NCBI GenBank assembly: GCA_964462515.1
Contig: CAYWXK010000044.1
Span: forward strand, 1-31,740
Length of the DNA stretch: 31,740 nt
Direction: 5' to 3'
Origin: CAYWXK01 sp964462515
Lineage (GTDB): Bacteria > Planctomycetota > Phycisphaerae > Sedimentisphaerales > Anaerobacaceae
Both the position numbers and the translations under genes were made by a program. This document shows positions 1-7,544 of this stretch, piece after piece. Positions within the stretch are counted from its first letter, which is position 1. Each line of letters begins with the position of its first letter. The notes below the pieces were generated by a model, which saw only the letters and a program-made list of their open reading frames with translations, had not been told where the DNA came from and made no database searches.

Positions 1-125
1 GACAAAACTTTACTAAAGTGTACTTCAATTACTCGAAAATGGGTGAACGCTTACCTTTTATTTAATCGGTGTCAATCTGTGTTAATCCGTGTCTAATTTC
101 CTTTTGGTCGCAAGGGGATAAAAAA

Positions 126-198
126 TGGAGCCAATGGGATTCGAACCCACGGCCTCTTGCATGCCATGCAAGCGCTCTCCCATCTGAGCTATGGCCCC
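126..198 (-). tRNA. tRNA-Ala (anticodon GGC)
   Basis: Read on the minus strand this is a 73-base cloverleaf. The acceptor stem GGGGCCA pairs with TGGCTCC and includes the G3:U70 wobble that is the alanine identity element. The D-arm AGCTCAGATGGGAGAGC, the anticodon stem CTTGC/GCAAG with loop ATGGCAT (anticodon GGC), and the T-arm GTGGGTTCGAATCCCAT are all intact. The discriminator base is A. CCA is not encoded, because TTT follows. A T-rich stretch just downstream could end transcription. Confidence 0.97.
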
Positions 199-233
199 GA
201 AAAGATAGCGTATAGAAGACGCCAAACATTACT

Positions 234-262
234 ATACTAGCACAAGTGACCTGTTTTTGCAA
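234..262 (-). promoter_or_regulatory. candidate sigma70 promoter for tRNA-Ala
   Basis: On the minus strand TTGCAA (257-262) and TAGTAT (234-239) are 17 bases apart. The implied start is about 30 bases upstream of the mature tRNA 5' end. The -10 box is imperfect. Confidence 0.4.
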
Positions 263-321
263 ACAAAATTTTTTTGGCTTCCATTTCTCCGCTCTGAGCA
301 TAGTAGCCAGGAAGCAGTCAA

Positions 322-350
322 TTGTCTTTTTTATGCTGTCGAATTACAAT
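322..350 (+). promoter_or_regulatory. candidate promoter of the hyp operon
   Basis: TTGTCT (322-327) and TACAAT (345-350) are separated by 17 bases and lie about 65 bases upstream of hypF. The -10 matches consensus at 5 of 6 positions and the -35 at 4 of 6. No other good promoter is seen between the tRNA and hypF. Confidence 0.4.
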
Positions 351-414
351 GCTCTCCTGAACTGCTGGAGTAAGCAGCCGTATTAAAACTATTGGAAGAA
401 CAAAGGGTAAAATA

Positions 415-2811
415 TTGATTAAAAGGCAACGGATATTCATAACGGGGCAGGTGCAGGGGGTAGGGTTTCGGCCTGCGGTGTATAGGATAGCTCGCTCGCT
501 GGATTTATCAGGCCTTGTCTATAATGACACAAAGGGTGTTACGGTTGAACTGCAGGGCGATGAGGAAAAAATCTCCCAATTTGTAGCCCGCCTTCAATCT
601 ACTAATACACCGCCATTGGCAAAGATAAGGTCCTGCAAGATTGTCGATATACCTATAATCGAGGGGGAGAAACAATTTGTCATCGAGGTAAGCGATTCGG
701 AAGGGACAGCCCTATCGGAAGTAACGGCAGATATTGCCATCTGCAAGGATTGTCTTTCGGAGATGGCCGACAAAAATGATTTTCGCTACCATTATCCATT
801 TATAAATTGCACCAACTGCGGCCCGCGATATTCGATAGTCAAGACCATTCCCTACGACCGGCCCAACACTACAATGTCGGCCTTTGCAATGTGCGATAAA
901 TGTGCCGCCCAATATAACAATGTTACCGACCGGCGATTCCATGCCCAGCCGGTTGCCTGCGCTTCCTGCGGGCCAAAAATCTGGCTGACGGATAAGAAAG
1001 GCAACACCATAAAAACGCAGACCGATGAAGCTATTGCCGAGACTGCAAAATTACTTTTAGCCGGTAAAATCGTGGCGATAAAAGGAGTTGGGGGTTTTCA
1101 CCTCGCTGTCGATGCGCTCAACAACAAAGCGGTAAAACGCCTGCGGGAACGCAAACGCCGGGACCACAAGCCTTTTGCTACGATGAGCGATTCAATTGAG
1201 AATATAAAAGAGTATGCGTTAGTCAGTGAATTAGCCGAGCATATCTTAAAAAGTCCTCAAAGTCCGATTGTCTTATTGCCAAAGAAACAGAATGCCGCGA
1301 TAGCACCATCAGTTGCCGCTGGTGTTAATACCTTTGGTTTTATGCTATGTTATGCGCCACTGCATTATTTACTATTTGCGCAAGGTATCAAGGTTCTTGT
1401 GATGACCAGCGGTAATATCGCCGATGAGCCGTTGATTTGCAAAAACGAAATCGCGCTGGAAAAAATGGGCGGCGTTGCGGACGCATTCTTAATGCACGAT
1501 AGAGACATTTACCGGCAGGTTGACGATTCGATTGTGCATTTTATCGCCGATGAGCCGGTGCTACTTCGGCGGGCGAGGGGATATGTGCCCACACCAATCT
1601 TTATGGAGGAAAATTGCCGGCAGGATATTTTCGCCGCAGGGGCAGATTTGAAAAACACTTTTTGCTTTGCTAAACAGAATCAATTTATTTGCAGCGAGCA
1701 TATAGGCGACCTTGAAGATGCGGAGGTCTATCACCACTATATAGATTCTATTGAGCACCTGCGAAAATTGTTTGAAGTTCAGCCGAAGATTGTTGTTTGT
1801 GACCTTCATCCGGCGTATTTGTCAACTCAGTATGCTCAAACGTGGCACGGGCTTCCAGCCCGTGAAGACACGGCCAAGCTTGTCCTGAGCGTAATCGAAG
1901 GGATGGCCGTGCCACAGATTAAAATCATCCAGGTTCAGCATCACTGGGCGCACATTGCTTCGGTTCTGGCTGAACATAATATTCGTGGCCCGGTCATTGG
2001 TATTGCCTGTGATGGCACCGGCTACGGAACCGATGGAGCGATCTGGGGCTGCGAATGTTTGATTGCATCACCGGAGAAATTTGAGCGATTCGGACATCTG
2101 GCCTACTATCAATTACCAGGAGCGGATAAGGCAAGTAAAGAAGCAATAAGACCTCTCCTCGGACTATTGAAGTTCACCTACGGAAACGATTTCAGACTAT
2201 CCAATTTCAAATGGCTTCTGGAGCGTGTCGAGACTATCGCAGATGAAAATCCAAAATCCGAAATCCGAAATTCGAGATTTATATTAGAGCAGCTCGAAAA
2301 ACGCATCAACACCGTAGAGACCTCAAGCTTGGGCAGGGTCTTTGATGCCGTTGCTGCTTTGCTCGGTTTGGGCAATTACAATCATTTTGAGGCACAACTG
2401 CCGATGGCACTGGAGGCGATTATTGAGGATGGCGTTGAAGATAGCTATGATTTCGAGCTTATCTGTGAAAACGACAAGCCCCTGCAACTGGATTTGTGTA
2501 AGACAATAAAAGGGATAATCGATGATATTCGGGATGAATTATCCAGCGGAGTTGTTTCCACGAAGTTTCATAATACTCTTGCCATCGCCCTACTGGCAAT
2601 GGCTAAAGTAGCGAGAGAAAGGACAAGGTTGAATACAGTTGCCATAAGCGGCGGAGTATTCTGTAATCGATATTTGACGAACCGATTGATAAAGATGTTG
2701 AAAAAAGAAGATTTTGACGTATTATTCAGTCGCGATGTCCCGGCTAATGACGGCGGCATATCCCTCGGCCAGGCTGCCATCGCCGCCCATATGGTAAATA
2801 AGGAGTCATAA
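415..2811 (+). CDS. hypF: [NiFe]-hydrogenase maturation carbamoyltransferase HypF
   Basis: HypF makes the carbamoyl group that HypE turns into the cyanide ligands of the [NiFe] active site. Domains in order: acylphosphatase (1-95, GQVQGVGFRP with Arg19, and Asn37); two C4 zinc fingers (C110/C113/C132/C135 and C160/C163/C182/C185); a YrdC-like domain (about 205-390); and a Kae1/TobZ-like domain with HHWAH, CDGTGYG and a C-terminal ISGGVFCN. The start is TTG at 415 with AAAGGG upstream; no ATG fits the start of the acylphosphatase domain. At 798 residues it is longer than the roughly 750 usual for the family. The excess is explained by two in-frame repeat insertions, at about residues 476-501 and 610-622. 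First gene of the hypFCDEAB operon. Confidence 0.97.
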   Translation: MIKRQRIFITGQVQGVGFRPAVYRIARSLDLSGLVYNDTKGVTVELQGDEEKISQFVARLQSTNTPPLAKIRSCKIVDIPIIEGEKQFVIEVSDSEGTALSEVTADIAICKDCLSEMADKNDFRYHYPFINCTNCGPRYSIVKTIPYDRPNTTMSAFAMCDKCAAQYNNVTDRRFHAQPVACASCGPKIWLTDKKGNTIKTQTDEAIAETAKLLLAGKIVAIKGVGGFHLAVDALNNKAVKRLRERKRRDHKPFATMSDSIENIKEYALVSELAEHILKSPQSPIVLLPKKQNAAIAPSVAAGVNTFGFMLCYAPLHYLLFAQGIKVLVMTSGNIADEPLICKNEIALEKMGGVADAFLMHDRDIYRQVDDSIVHFIADEPVLLRRARGYVPTPIFMEENCRQDIFAAGADLKNTFCFAKQNQFICSEHIGDLEDAEVYHHYIDSIEHLRKLFEVQPKIVVCDLHPAYLSTQYAQTWHGLPAREDTAKLVLSVIEGMAVPQIKIIQVQHHWAHIASVLAEHNIRGPVIGIACDGTGYGTDGAIWGCECLIASPEKFERFGHLAYYQLPGADKASKEAIRPLLGLLKFTYGNDFRLSNFKWLLERVETIADENPKSEIRNSRFILEQLEKRINTVETSSLGRVFDAVAALLGLGNYNHFEAQLPMALEAIIEDGVEDSYDFELICENDKPLQLDLCKTIKGIIDDIRDELSSGVVSTKFHNTLAIALLAMAKVARERTRLNTVAISGGVFCNRYLTNRLIKMLKKEDFDVLFSRDVPANDGGISLGQAAIAAHMVNKES
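1841..1915. repeat. palindromic repeat inserted in frame in hypF
   Basis: Perfect 9-bp outer arms GTGGCACGG (1842-1850) and CCGTGCCAC (1907-1915) enclose an inner perfect hairpin, CACGGGC (1846-1852) with GCCCGTG (1858-1864), and a core at 1878-1902 (CTTGTCCTGAGC then GTAATCGAAGGG) related to repeats elsewhere in the window. The 75-bp unit keeps the hypF frame and adds about 25 residues between the DLHP..YLST segment and the conserved QHHWAH motif, which are normally close together. Confidence 0.8.
2246..2280. repeat. AAATCCGAAAT-type direct repeat inside hypF
   Basis: Three near-tandem copies of the word AAATCCGAAA or AAATTCGAGA, ending in GATTT, encode ENPKSEIRNSRF. The same word type fills the hypC-hypD gap and occurs in the CPBP gene. 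The segment lies in a variable part of the Kae1-like domain. Confidence 0.6.
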
Positions 2812-2854
2812 ATCACATTGAGAAATACGATAAATGAATGATGAGTAACGAATT

Positions 2855-3097
2855 ATGTGTCTGGCAATACCGGCAAGGATAGTTGAATTGGATAAAGATA
2901 ATGCAGTTGTCGATGCGATGGGCAACCGCTGGCGGGCAAAGACTACTCTTTTGCCGGAGGCAAAGCCCGGAGACCTGGTCTTAATACACGCTGGCTTTGC
3001 CATATCACTTATTGATGAGGAAGAGGCAAAAAAGACATGGGAGCTGCTGGCAGAAATCGCCAAGTTCGAAAGAACACCAAACAAGGTTTCAGGATAG
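2855..3097 (+). CDS. hypC: hydrogenase maturation chaperone HypC
   Basis: This 80-residue protein begins MCLAIPARI. The essential Cys2, exposed after removal of Met1, binds the Fe(CN)2CO unit and the hydrogenase large-subunit precursor; HypC works as a complex with HypD. Length and the OB-fold core (VDAMGN, PGDLVLIHAGFAI) are typical of the HypC/HupF family. The ATG at 2855 is fixed by the need for Cys2. The ribosome binding site is weak. The gene follows hypF by 43 bases. Confidence 0.97.
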   Translation: MCLAIPARIVELDKDNAVVDAMGNRWRAKTTLLPEAKPGDLVLIHAGFAISLIDEEEAKKTWELLAEIAKFERTPNKVSG

Positions 3098-3240
3098 ATA
3101 CGAAATTTGAAATACTAAACACGAAATCCTAAATTCTAAACAATATCAAAATTCGAATTTCAAATGTTCAAAACGTTTAAGATTTTGAATTTAGGTCATC
3201 TGAATCCTTCGGCTTTGCTCAAGACAGGTTTGTTTCGGAT
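3098..3240. repeat. repeat-filled hypC-hypD spacer
   Basis: The 168-base spacer is unusually long for this operon. It consists mostly of AT-rich words of the type GAAATTTGAAAT, CGAAATCCTAAATTC and AAAATTCGAATTTCAAA. A copy of the CCTTCGGC..GCTCA core family follows (3201-3228). No ORF or promoter is convincing here, so it looks like inserted repeat DNA within the operon. Confidence 0.65.
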
Positions 3241-3265
3241 TTAGATAGTTGGATTTACTTATCGT

Positions 3266-4345
3266 ATGCTTGATAGAATCTATAAAGCACAATCTTTGAT
3301 GGATGCTGCCTGCAAGAAGCTGGGGCGGCAGGTCAATATAATGGAGGTTTGCGGGACGCATACGGTTTCTATCTTCCGCAACGGCATAAGGGCGATTATC
3401 CCTAAGGAGCTGAAACTTCTATCGGGGCCAGGTTGTCCGGTTTGTGTAACCGACCAGAGCTATATCGATATTGTCTTGCAGTTGGCGGGCAGAGAGGATT
3501 GTTTGATTGCTACCTACGGCGATATGATTCGAGTTCCTGGCAAAGGCGGCTCGCTGGAGACAAAACGGACAAAAGCCAATGTCAAAGTAATCCTGAGCAG
3601 TGAAGATGCTTTGCAATTAGCTAAGGACAATCCAGATAAAATAATCGTGTTTGTTGCTGTAGGCTTTGAAACGACTGCGCCGGCTACTGCTGTTGTGGTG
3701 AAAGAAGCGGCTCAGGAAAATATAGACAACTTTTGTGTTTTGAGCGGGCACAAATTAGTTGTGCCTGCGATGCGGGCTCTACTATCCGGGAAAAATCATA
3801 ATATAGATGGTTTCTTGTGTCCCGGACACGTGAGTGTAATAATCGGCTACAAAGCTTTTGCTGAGATTGTTAGAGATTTTGGTCGGCCTTGTGTGGTGGC
3901 CGGCTTTGAGCCGGTGCAGATTGTCGAGGCGCTTGCCGAAATCTGCCGGCAGCTTGCAGCGGGCAAGGCCGAGCTAAAATCAATATATAATGCGGTGGTA
4001 ACCGAGCTGGGAAACATCGCTGCACAAAAAATCATCGATGAGTGCTTTGAACCGGCGGACGGCTACTGGCGGGGTCTGGGAAAGATAAAAAAAAGCACAT
4101 TGAAATTGAAAAATAAATACAGCCGATTCGATGCTTTTAAGCGATTTAACATAACCCAGACGCCGAGCAAAGAAAAAACCGGCTGTCGATGTGGCGAAGT
4201 TTTGTGCGGCCTGATAGAGCCGCCACAGTGCGGCCTATTTGGCAGAAGCTGCACACCACAGACGCCGGTCGGGCCCTGTATGGTAAGCTCTGAAGGCGCC
4301 TGCGCAGCACATTTTAAGTATAGCAGGCAAGAAAGAGGCAATTAG
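3266..4345 (+). CDS. hypD: hydrogenase maturation protein HypD
   Basis: HypD is the [4Fe-4S] scaffold that assembles Fe(CN)2CO with HypC and accepts cyanide from HypE. Family hallmarks are present: VCGTHT (C29), GPGCPVC (C57, C60), GFETTAP, CPGHVSVIIG, and a C-terminal cysteine-rich region (CRCGEVLCG, then PQCGLFGRSC and CAAHF) that binds the iron-sulfur cluster. The length of 359 residues is normal. The start is ATG 3266 without a clear Shine-Dalgarno, so expression may depend on read-through from hypC. The last base of the stop codon is the first base of the hypE start. Confidence 0.98.
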   Translation: MLDRIYKAQSLMDAACKKLGRQVNIMEVCGTHTVSIFRNGIRAIIPKELKLLSGPGCPVCVTDQSYIDIVLQLAGREDCLIATYGDMIRVPGKGGSLETKRTKANVKVILSSEDALQLAKDNPDKIIVFVAVGFETTAPATAVVVKEAAQENIDNFCVLSGHKLVVPAMRALLSGKNHNIDGFLCPGHVSVIIGYKAFAEIVRDFGRPCVVAGFEPVQIVEALAEICRQLAAGKAELKSIYNAVVTELGNIAAQKIIDECFEPADGYWRGLGKIKKSTLKLKNKYSRFDAFKRFNITQTPSKEKTGCRCGEVLCGLIEPPQCGLFGRSCTPQTPVGPCMVSSEGACAAHFKYSRQERGN

Positions 4346-5433
4346 TGGAAACAAATAAAAGCGACAGGATTTTACTTGCTCACGGCGGAGGCGGGCAATT
4401 GATGTATGAGCTGATTCACCGGCATATTCTACCGAGATTCAAAAACGACGCTCTGGCGAAGTTGGGCGATTCGGCAGAACTAAATCTCGATTCTAAGTCG
4501 GTGTATTTTACAACTGATAGTTACGTTGTGAAGCCATTGTTTTTTAATGGCGGTGACATTGGAAAACTTGCAGTTTGTGGAACGGTAAATGATTTGGCTG
4601 TCGCCGGCTCAAGGCCTGTCGCACTGGCGCTGGCGCTAATAATTGAAGAAGGTTTTGAATTTGAGCTGCTGGAAAAGATTTTAGCCAGCATAAGCAAGGC
4701 AGCTAAAGAAAATGGCGTTGAGATTGTTACCGGCGATACCAAGACGGTTGAAGCGGGTGCCGCCGAGAATATTTTTATAAATACCGCAGGAGTCGGAGTG
4801 AAATTGGCTGGTGTGGATTTGGGTATTGAGAAAATCGCTGTCGGCGACAAAATTATTATCAATGGCACAATCGGTGACCACGGCTTAACTATTCTCTCGC
4901 AGCGAGAAGGGATTAAATTTCAATCGAAGCTCAAAAGCGATTGTGCCGGGATAGCAGGGCTAACCTGTGAGCTACTGAAAAAAGTAAGGGGCGTAAACCC
5001 TGTTAGAAATAAGACGCCAAGGGTTTCTGGTTCGCGTTTGACAGAGATTTCTAACGGGATAAAGTTTATGCGTGACCCTACCCGCGGCGGACTGGCTGCC
5101 GTGCTTAATGAAATCACCAGGACAACTACACTGAGTATCGAAATTCAAGAAGCTGACATACCGGTCGAGCCCGTGGTGCAGGCGGCGGCTGATATGCTGG
5201 GATTCGATGTGCTAACGATTGCGAATGAGGGCAAATTCGTTGCGGTTGTCTCGCCAAAGTCAGCCGAGCGGTGTCTGAAGATTTGCAGAAATCATCCGTT
5301 GGGTAGAGATGCAAGCATAATAGGTCAGGTTGTTGAAACCTGCGATGTGCCTGTTGTGGAGATGGTAACCAAAATCGGCGGGAGGCGAATTGTGCAGATG
5401 CCATACGGCCGGGAACTGCCGAGGATATGCTGA
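4345..5433 (+). CDS. hypE: carbamoyl dehydratase HypE
   Basis: HypE is a PurM-like ATPase that dehydrates the carbamoyl group on its own C-terminal cysteine to a thiocyanate, the CN donor. The glycine-rich N-terminus (LAHGGGGQLM), NDLAVAGSRPVAL, GDTKTVE, DPTRGGLAAVLNE and the exact C-terminal ending PRIC are all present. The start is GTG 4345, overlapping the hypD stop by one base, with GAAAGAGG upstream. Residues about 216-239 are a repeat-encoded insertion just before the conserved DPTRGG motif; otherwise the length (362) would be near 338. The stop overlaps the hypA start (TGATG). Confidence 0.97.
   Translation: METNKSDRILLAHGGGGQLMYELIHRHILPRFKNDALAKLGDSAELNLDSKSVYFTTDSYVVKPLFFNGGDIGKLAVCGTVNDLAVAGSRPVALALALIIEEGFEFELLEKILASISKAAKENGVEIVTGDTKTVEAGAAENIFINTAGVGVKLAGVDLGIEKIAVGDKIIINGTIGDHGLTILSQREGIKFQSKLKSDCAGIAGLTCELLKKVRGVNPVRNKTPRVSGSRLTEISNGIKFMRDPTRGGLAAVLNEITRTTTLSIEIQEADIPVEPVVQAAADMLGFDVLTIANEGKFVAVVSPKSAERCLKICRNHPLGRDASIIGQVVETCDVPVVEMVTKIGGRRIVQMPYGRELPRIC
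4991..5061. repeat. palindromic repeat inserted in frame in hypE
   Basis: The arms CCTGTTAGAAAT (4999-5010) and ATTTCTAACGGG (5047-5058) pair at 11 of 12 positions. The unit encodes the peptide VNPVRNKTPRVSGSRLTEIS followed by NGIK. That segment has no counterpart in the HypE family as I know it. It keeps the frame and sits between a helix and the ATP-site DPTRGG motif. Confidence 0.75.
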
Positions 5434-5768
5434 TGCACGAGGCGATGGTTGCACAGAATCTGCTGGCGGCAATAACAGAGGGGGCTGCAAAACATAATGC
5501 CAAGCCTGTGGCAGCGAAAATTAGCTGCGGAAAACTATATGCCATTAACGATGAAGCACTTTGTTTTGCCTTCGAAGCGATTGCCAAGGGGACGCCGTGC
5601 GAAGGCGTGAAATTGGAAATAGAGCATAAACCAGTCCAGGGACAGTGTAAAAATTGTAATCTGCTTTTTGATGTTGATTTGTACAGCCCACGATGCCCGA
5701 AGTGCAGCAGCGATGATTTTCGGTTACTGCCCGATGCGTCGCTGGTTTTGGAAGAGATAGAATTTTAA
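5433..5768 (+). CDS. hypA: hydrogenase nickel incorporation protein HypA
   Basis: HypA delivers nickel together with HypB to the hydrogenase large subunit. The start is set at ATG 5433, giving MHEAMVAQNL, because His2 of the MHE motif is a nickel ligand; an in-frame ATG six bases earlier would bury it. The structural zinc site is C72/C75 and C88/C91 (CKNC..CPKC). Length is 111 residues, typical of the family. Its start overlaps the hypE stop, implying coupled translation, and hypB follows after 13 bases. Confidence 0.96.
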   Translation: MHEAMVAQNLLAAITEGAAKHNAKPVAAKISCGKLYAINDEALCFAFEAIAKGTPCEGVKLEIEHKPVQGQCKNCNLLFDVDLYSPRCPKCSSDDFRLLPDASLVLEEIEF

Positions 5769-5781
5769 TCGGAGTAAAATA

Positions 5782-6468
5782 ATGAAAAAAATTGATGTCG
5801 GTAAAAAAATTTTAGGTGCAAACGAGAAATATGCTCAACAAAACAGGCGGCTTTTGGCTGAACATAAAATTTTGTGCCTCAATATGATATCCTCGCCCGG
5901 CTCAGGCAAGACAACGATTTTGACCAGGACCATAAATGAGGTGAAAAATAAAATCAAAATAGCCGTAATCGAAGGTGATATTCAGACTGACATCGATGCC
6001 CGGAGAATCAAAGCGACTGGTGCACCGGCTATTCAGATAAATACGAACGGGGGGTGCCATTTGTCGGCAGCTCAGATAAATAACGCATTAACAAAGCTAC
6101 CTATTAAAAAATTGAATTTGATTTTTATAGAGAACGTGGGCAATCTTGTTTGTCCATCGGCCTTTGAACTGGGTGAAGATTACAAGGTAGTTGTGCTTTC
6201 CGTCCCTGAGGGCGATGACAAGCCGGCCAAGTATCCTGCCATCTTCGCGAAATCAAAAGTGCTGCTTATAAACAAAATTGATTTACTCAAATCGCCCGGG
6301 CAGGTCGATTTTGACATAGAACGAGTTAAGAGCGATGCCAGCAAACTAAATAAGGGTCTCGAGATTTTTCCGGTATCAGCTAAGACCGGCGAAGGTATGA
6401 CAAGGTGGTGCGATTGGCTGAAAAAAGAGGTTAAAGATTTAGAAACTATCTCAAAACTGTCACCCTGA
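5782..6468 (+). CDS. hypB: hydrogenase nickel incorporation GTPase HypB
   Basis: This SIMIBI GTPase drives nickel insertion with HypA. It has the P-loop SPGSGKTT (38-45), the switch region EGDIQTDIDARR, the G-domain metal site C92-H93 and C124 with the family spacing, and NKIDLL (G4-like). The N-terminal His-rich stretch and the CxxCGC high-affinity nickel site of E. coli HypB are absent, as in many short HypBs. GGAG precedes ATG 5782. The last eight or so codons (ETISKLSP) come from the left arm of the palindrome that ends the operon, so the original C-terminus has probably been replaced. Confidence 0.97.
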   Translation: MKKIDVGKKILGANEKYAQQNRRLLAEHKILCLNMISSPGSGKTTILTRTINEVKNKIKIAVIEGDIQTDIDARRIKATGAPAIQINTNGGCHLSAAQINNALTKLPIKKLNLIFIENVGNLVCPSAFELGEDYKVVVLSVPEGDDKPAKYPAIFAKSKVLLINKIDLLKSPGQVDFDIERVKSDASKLNKGLEIFPVSAKTGEGMTRWCDWLKKEVKDLETISKLSP

Positions 6469-6550
6469 GCGAAGCGAAGGGTCTGGCCTGTCAAAAAGAG
6501 AGATTCTTCGCTGCGCTCAGAATGACATTCTATCTTTTGAGATAGTTTCT
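6441..6550. repeat. 110-bp palindrome at the hypB 3' end, probable bidirectional terminator
   Basis: Perfect 16-bp arms AGAAACTATCTCAAAA (6441-6456) and TTTTGAGATAGTTTCT (6535-6550) flank two inverted copies of a core: GTCACCCTGAGCGAAGCGAA at 6459-6478 and its diverged reverse complement at 6501-6524. The palindrome starts inside hypB and ends 15 bases before the convergent nadD stop. The transcript could fold into a long hairpin in either direction, although no clean T-run follows. Confidence 0.85.
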
Positions 6551-6565
6551 TACAGTAGTGACCGA

Positions 6566-7198
6566 TTAAGATTTGGTTTTGGATTCGTAAAGACCTCGTT
6601 TGCGGATGTAGTCGGCGACGGCAGGATGCAACATATTAGATATATCGCGGCCTACGGCTAATCTGTTTCGTATTTCTGTGCTGCTTATGTCAATCAGGGG
6701 TGTCTGGATGATATTTTGCTGAAGTTTTTCAATACGTTCAGCCCCCCAAACGGCCTTAAATTTGGCAAAATCCGGCTTTTTACAGCCGGCCCGATACATT
6801 GTGCATAGATTACACTCGTCAATCAACTCGGCAATTCCATACCAATACGGCAGGTCATCGACGCTATCGGCACCGATTAGCCAGTAAATTATGGTTTCAC
6901 TGCCATAGTCAGCCTGGAATTGTCTTATAGTTTCAAGAGTGTAGCTTGGTTGCGGCCTTTTCAATTCATAATCGCTCACATCGAAAATCTTATCTCCAGC
7001 GATTGCGAGCGTAATCATTTTAAGCCGGTCCTGGTCATTTGCCTTCGGCAAGGAACCTTTGAGCGGAGAGCGTTTTGCCGGGATGAAAATAATCTTCTCG
7101 GCGCCTATATGCTCGGTTGCTGCGGCAGCAACAGTGGTATGGCCGAGATGAATCGGGTCGAATGTGCCACCGAACATAGCCATCTTTCTTTTCGCCAT
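6566..7198 (-). CDS. nadD: nicotinate-nucleotide adenylyltransferase NadD
   Basis: NadD converts nicotinate mononucleotide and ATP to deamido-NAD, a core step of NAD synthesis. The nucleotidyltransferase signature GGTFDPIHLGH is at residues 10-20, FIPAKRSPLK follows, and the second signature ISSTEIRNRL is near the C-terminus. Start chosen at ATG 7198 (MAKRKMAMFGG), giving 210 residues; an upstream TTG at 7210 extends beyond the family N-terminus, and an ATG at 7183 is also possible. The gene is convergent with hypB and appears to be transcribed alone. Confidence 0.96.
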   Translation of the reverse strand: MAKRKMAMFGGTFDPIHLGHTTVAAAATEHIGAEKIIFIPAKRSPLKGSLPKANDQDRLKMITLAIAGDKIFDVSDYELKRPQPSYTLETIRQFQADYGSETIIYWLIGADSVDDLPYWYGIAELIDECNLCTMYRAGCKKPDFAKFKAVWGAERIEKLQQNIIQTPLIDISSTEIRNRLAVGRDISNMLHPAVADYIRKRGLYESKTKS

Positions 7199-7431
7199 AA
7201 AATTTAACAACCAAGCTGTGCGTTATTGCACTAAACTGGTCGAGTTTCGTTTTGATTTTGCCGTGACTGCGTTTGCCAGATGTATGACGGAACGCTTCAG
7301 TAATCTACGTAATGACAGAGCAATCTTTCTTCATCTTCGATTATGATAAACGATGCGCTGTGTTGTGTAAAACAGTTGGCAGAAAAATTTTATGAAGTAT
7401 TTATAAACATTTGGACGATAAGAATATATAA
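7199..7431. other. nadD upstream region, no gene recognised
   Basis: No convincing ORF is seen on either strand. The sequence becomes strongly AT-rich towards 7370-7460. It should contain the nadD promoter on the minus strand, but no good -35/-10 pair was recognised. Confidence 0.5.
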
Positions 7432-7456
7432 AGGATATATTATCCTCTTGTATAAT
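7432..7456 (+). promoter_or_regulatory. palindrome and -10 box upstream of the lysine-rich mini-ORF
   Basis: The perfect 15-bp palindrome AGGATATATTATCCT (7432-7446) lies immediately upstream of a consensus TATAAT (7451-7456). No good -35 is at 17 bases, so the palindrome may be an activator or repressor site overlapping the -35 region. The mini-ORF starts 88 bases downstream. Confidence 0.4.
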
Positions 7457-7544
7457 TCGTTTGTAAGAATCTGACAACAGAGAACAGCATTACGATGACA
7501 ACAAAAACAAGGAAAATCATTTAGCCAAGGGAGGTGACAAAATA

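Noticed and set aside
62..301. 79-codon minus-strand ORF
   Set aside because: It runs straight through tRNA-Ala and a repeat word, with no ribosome site or family resemblance.
5427..5432. Upstream ATG for hypA (MLMHEAM)
   Set aside because: HypA needs His as residue 2 for nickel binding, so ATG 5433 is the start.
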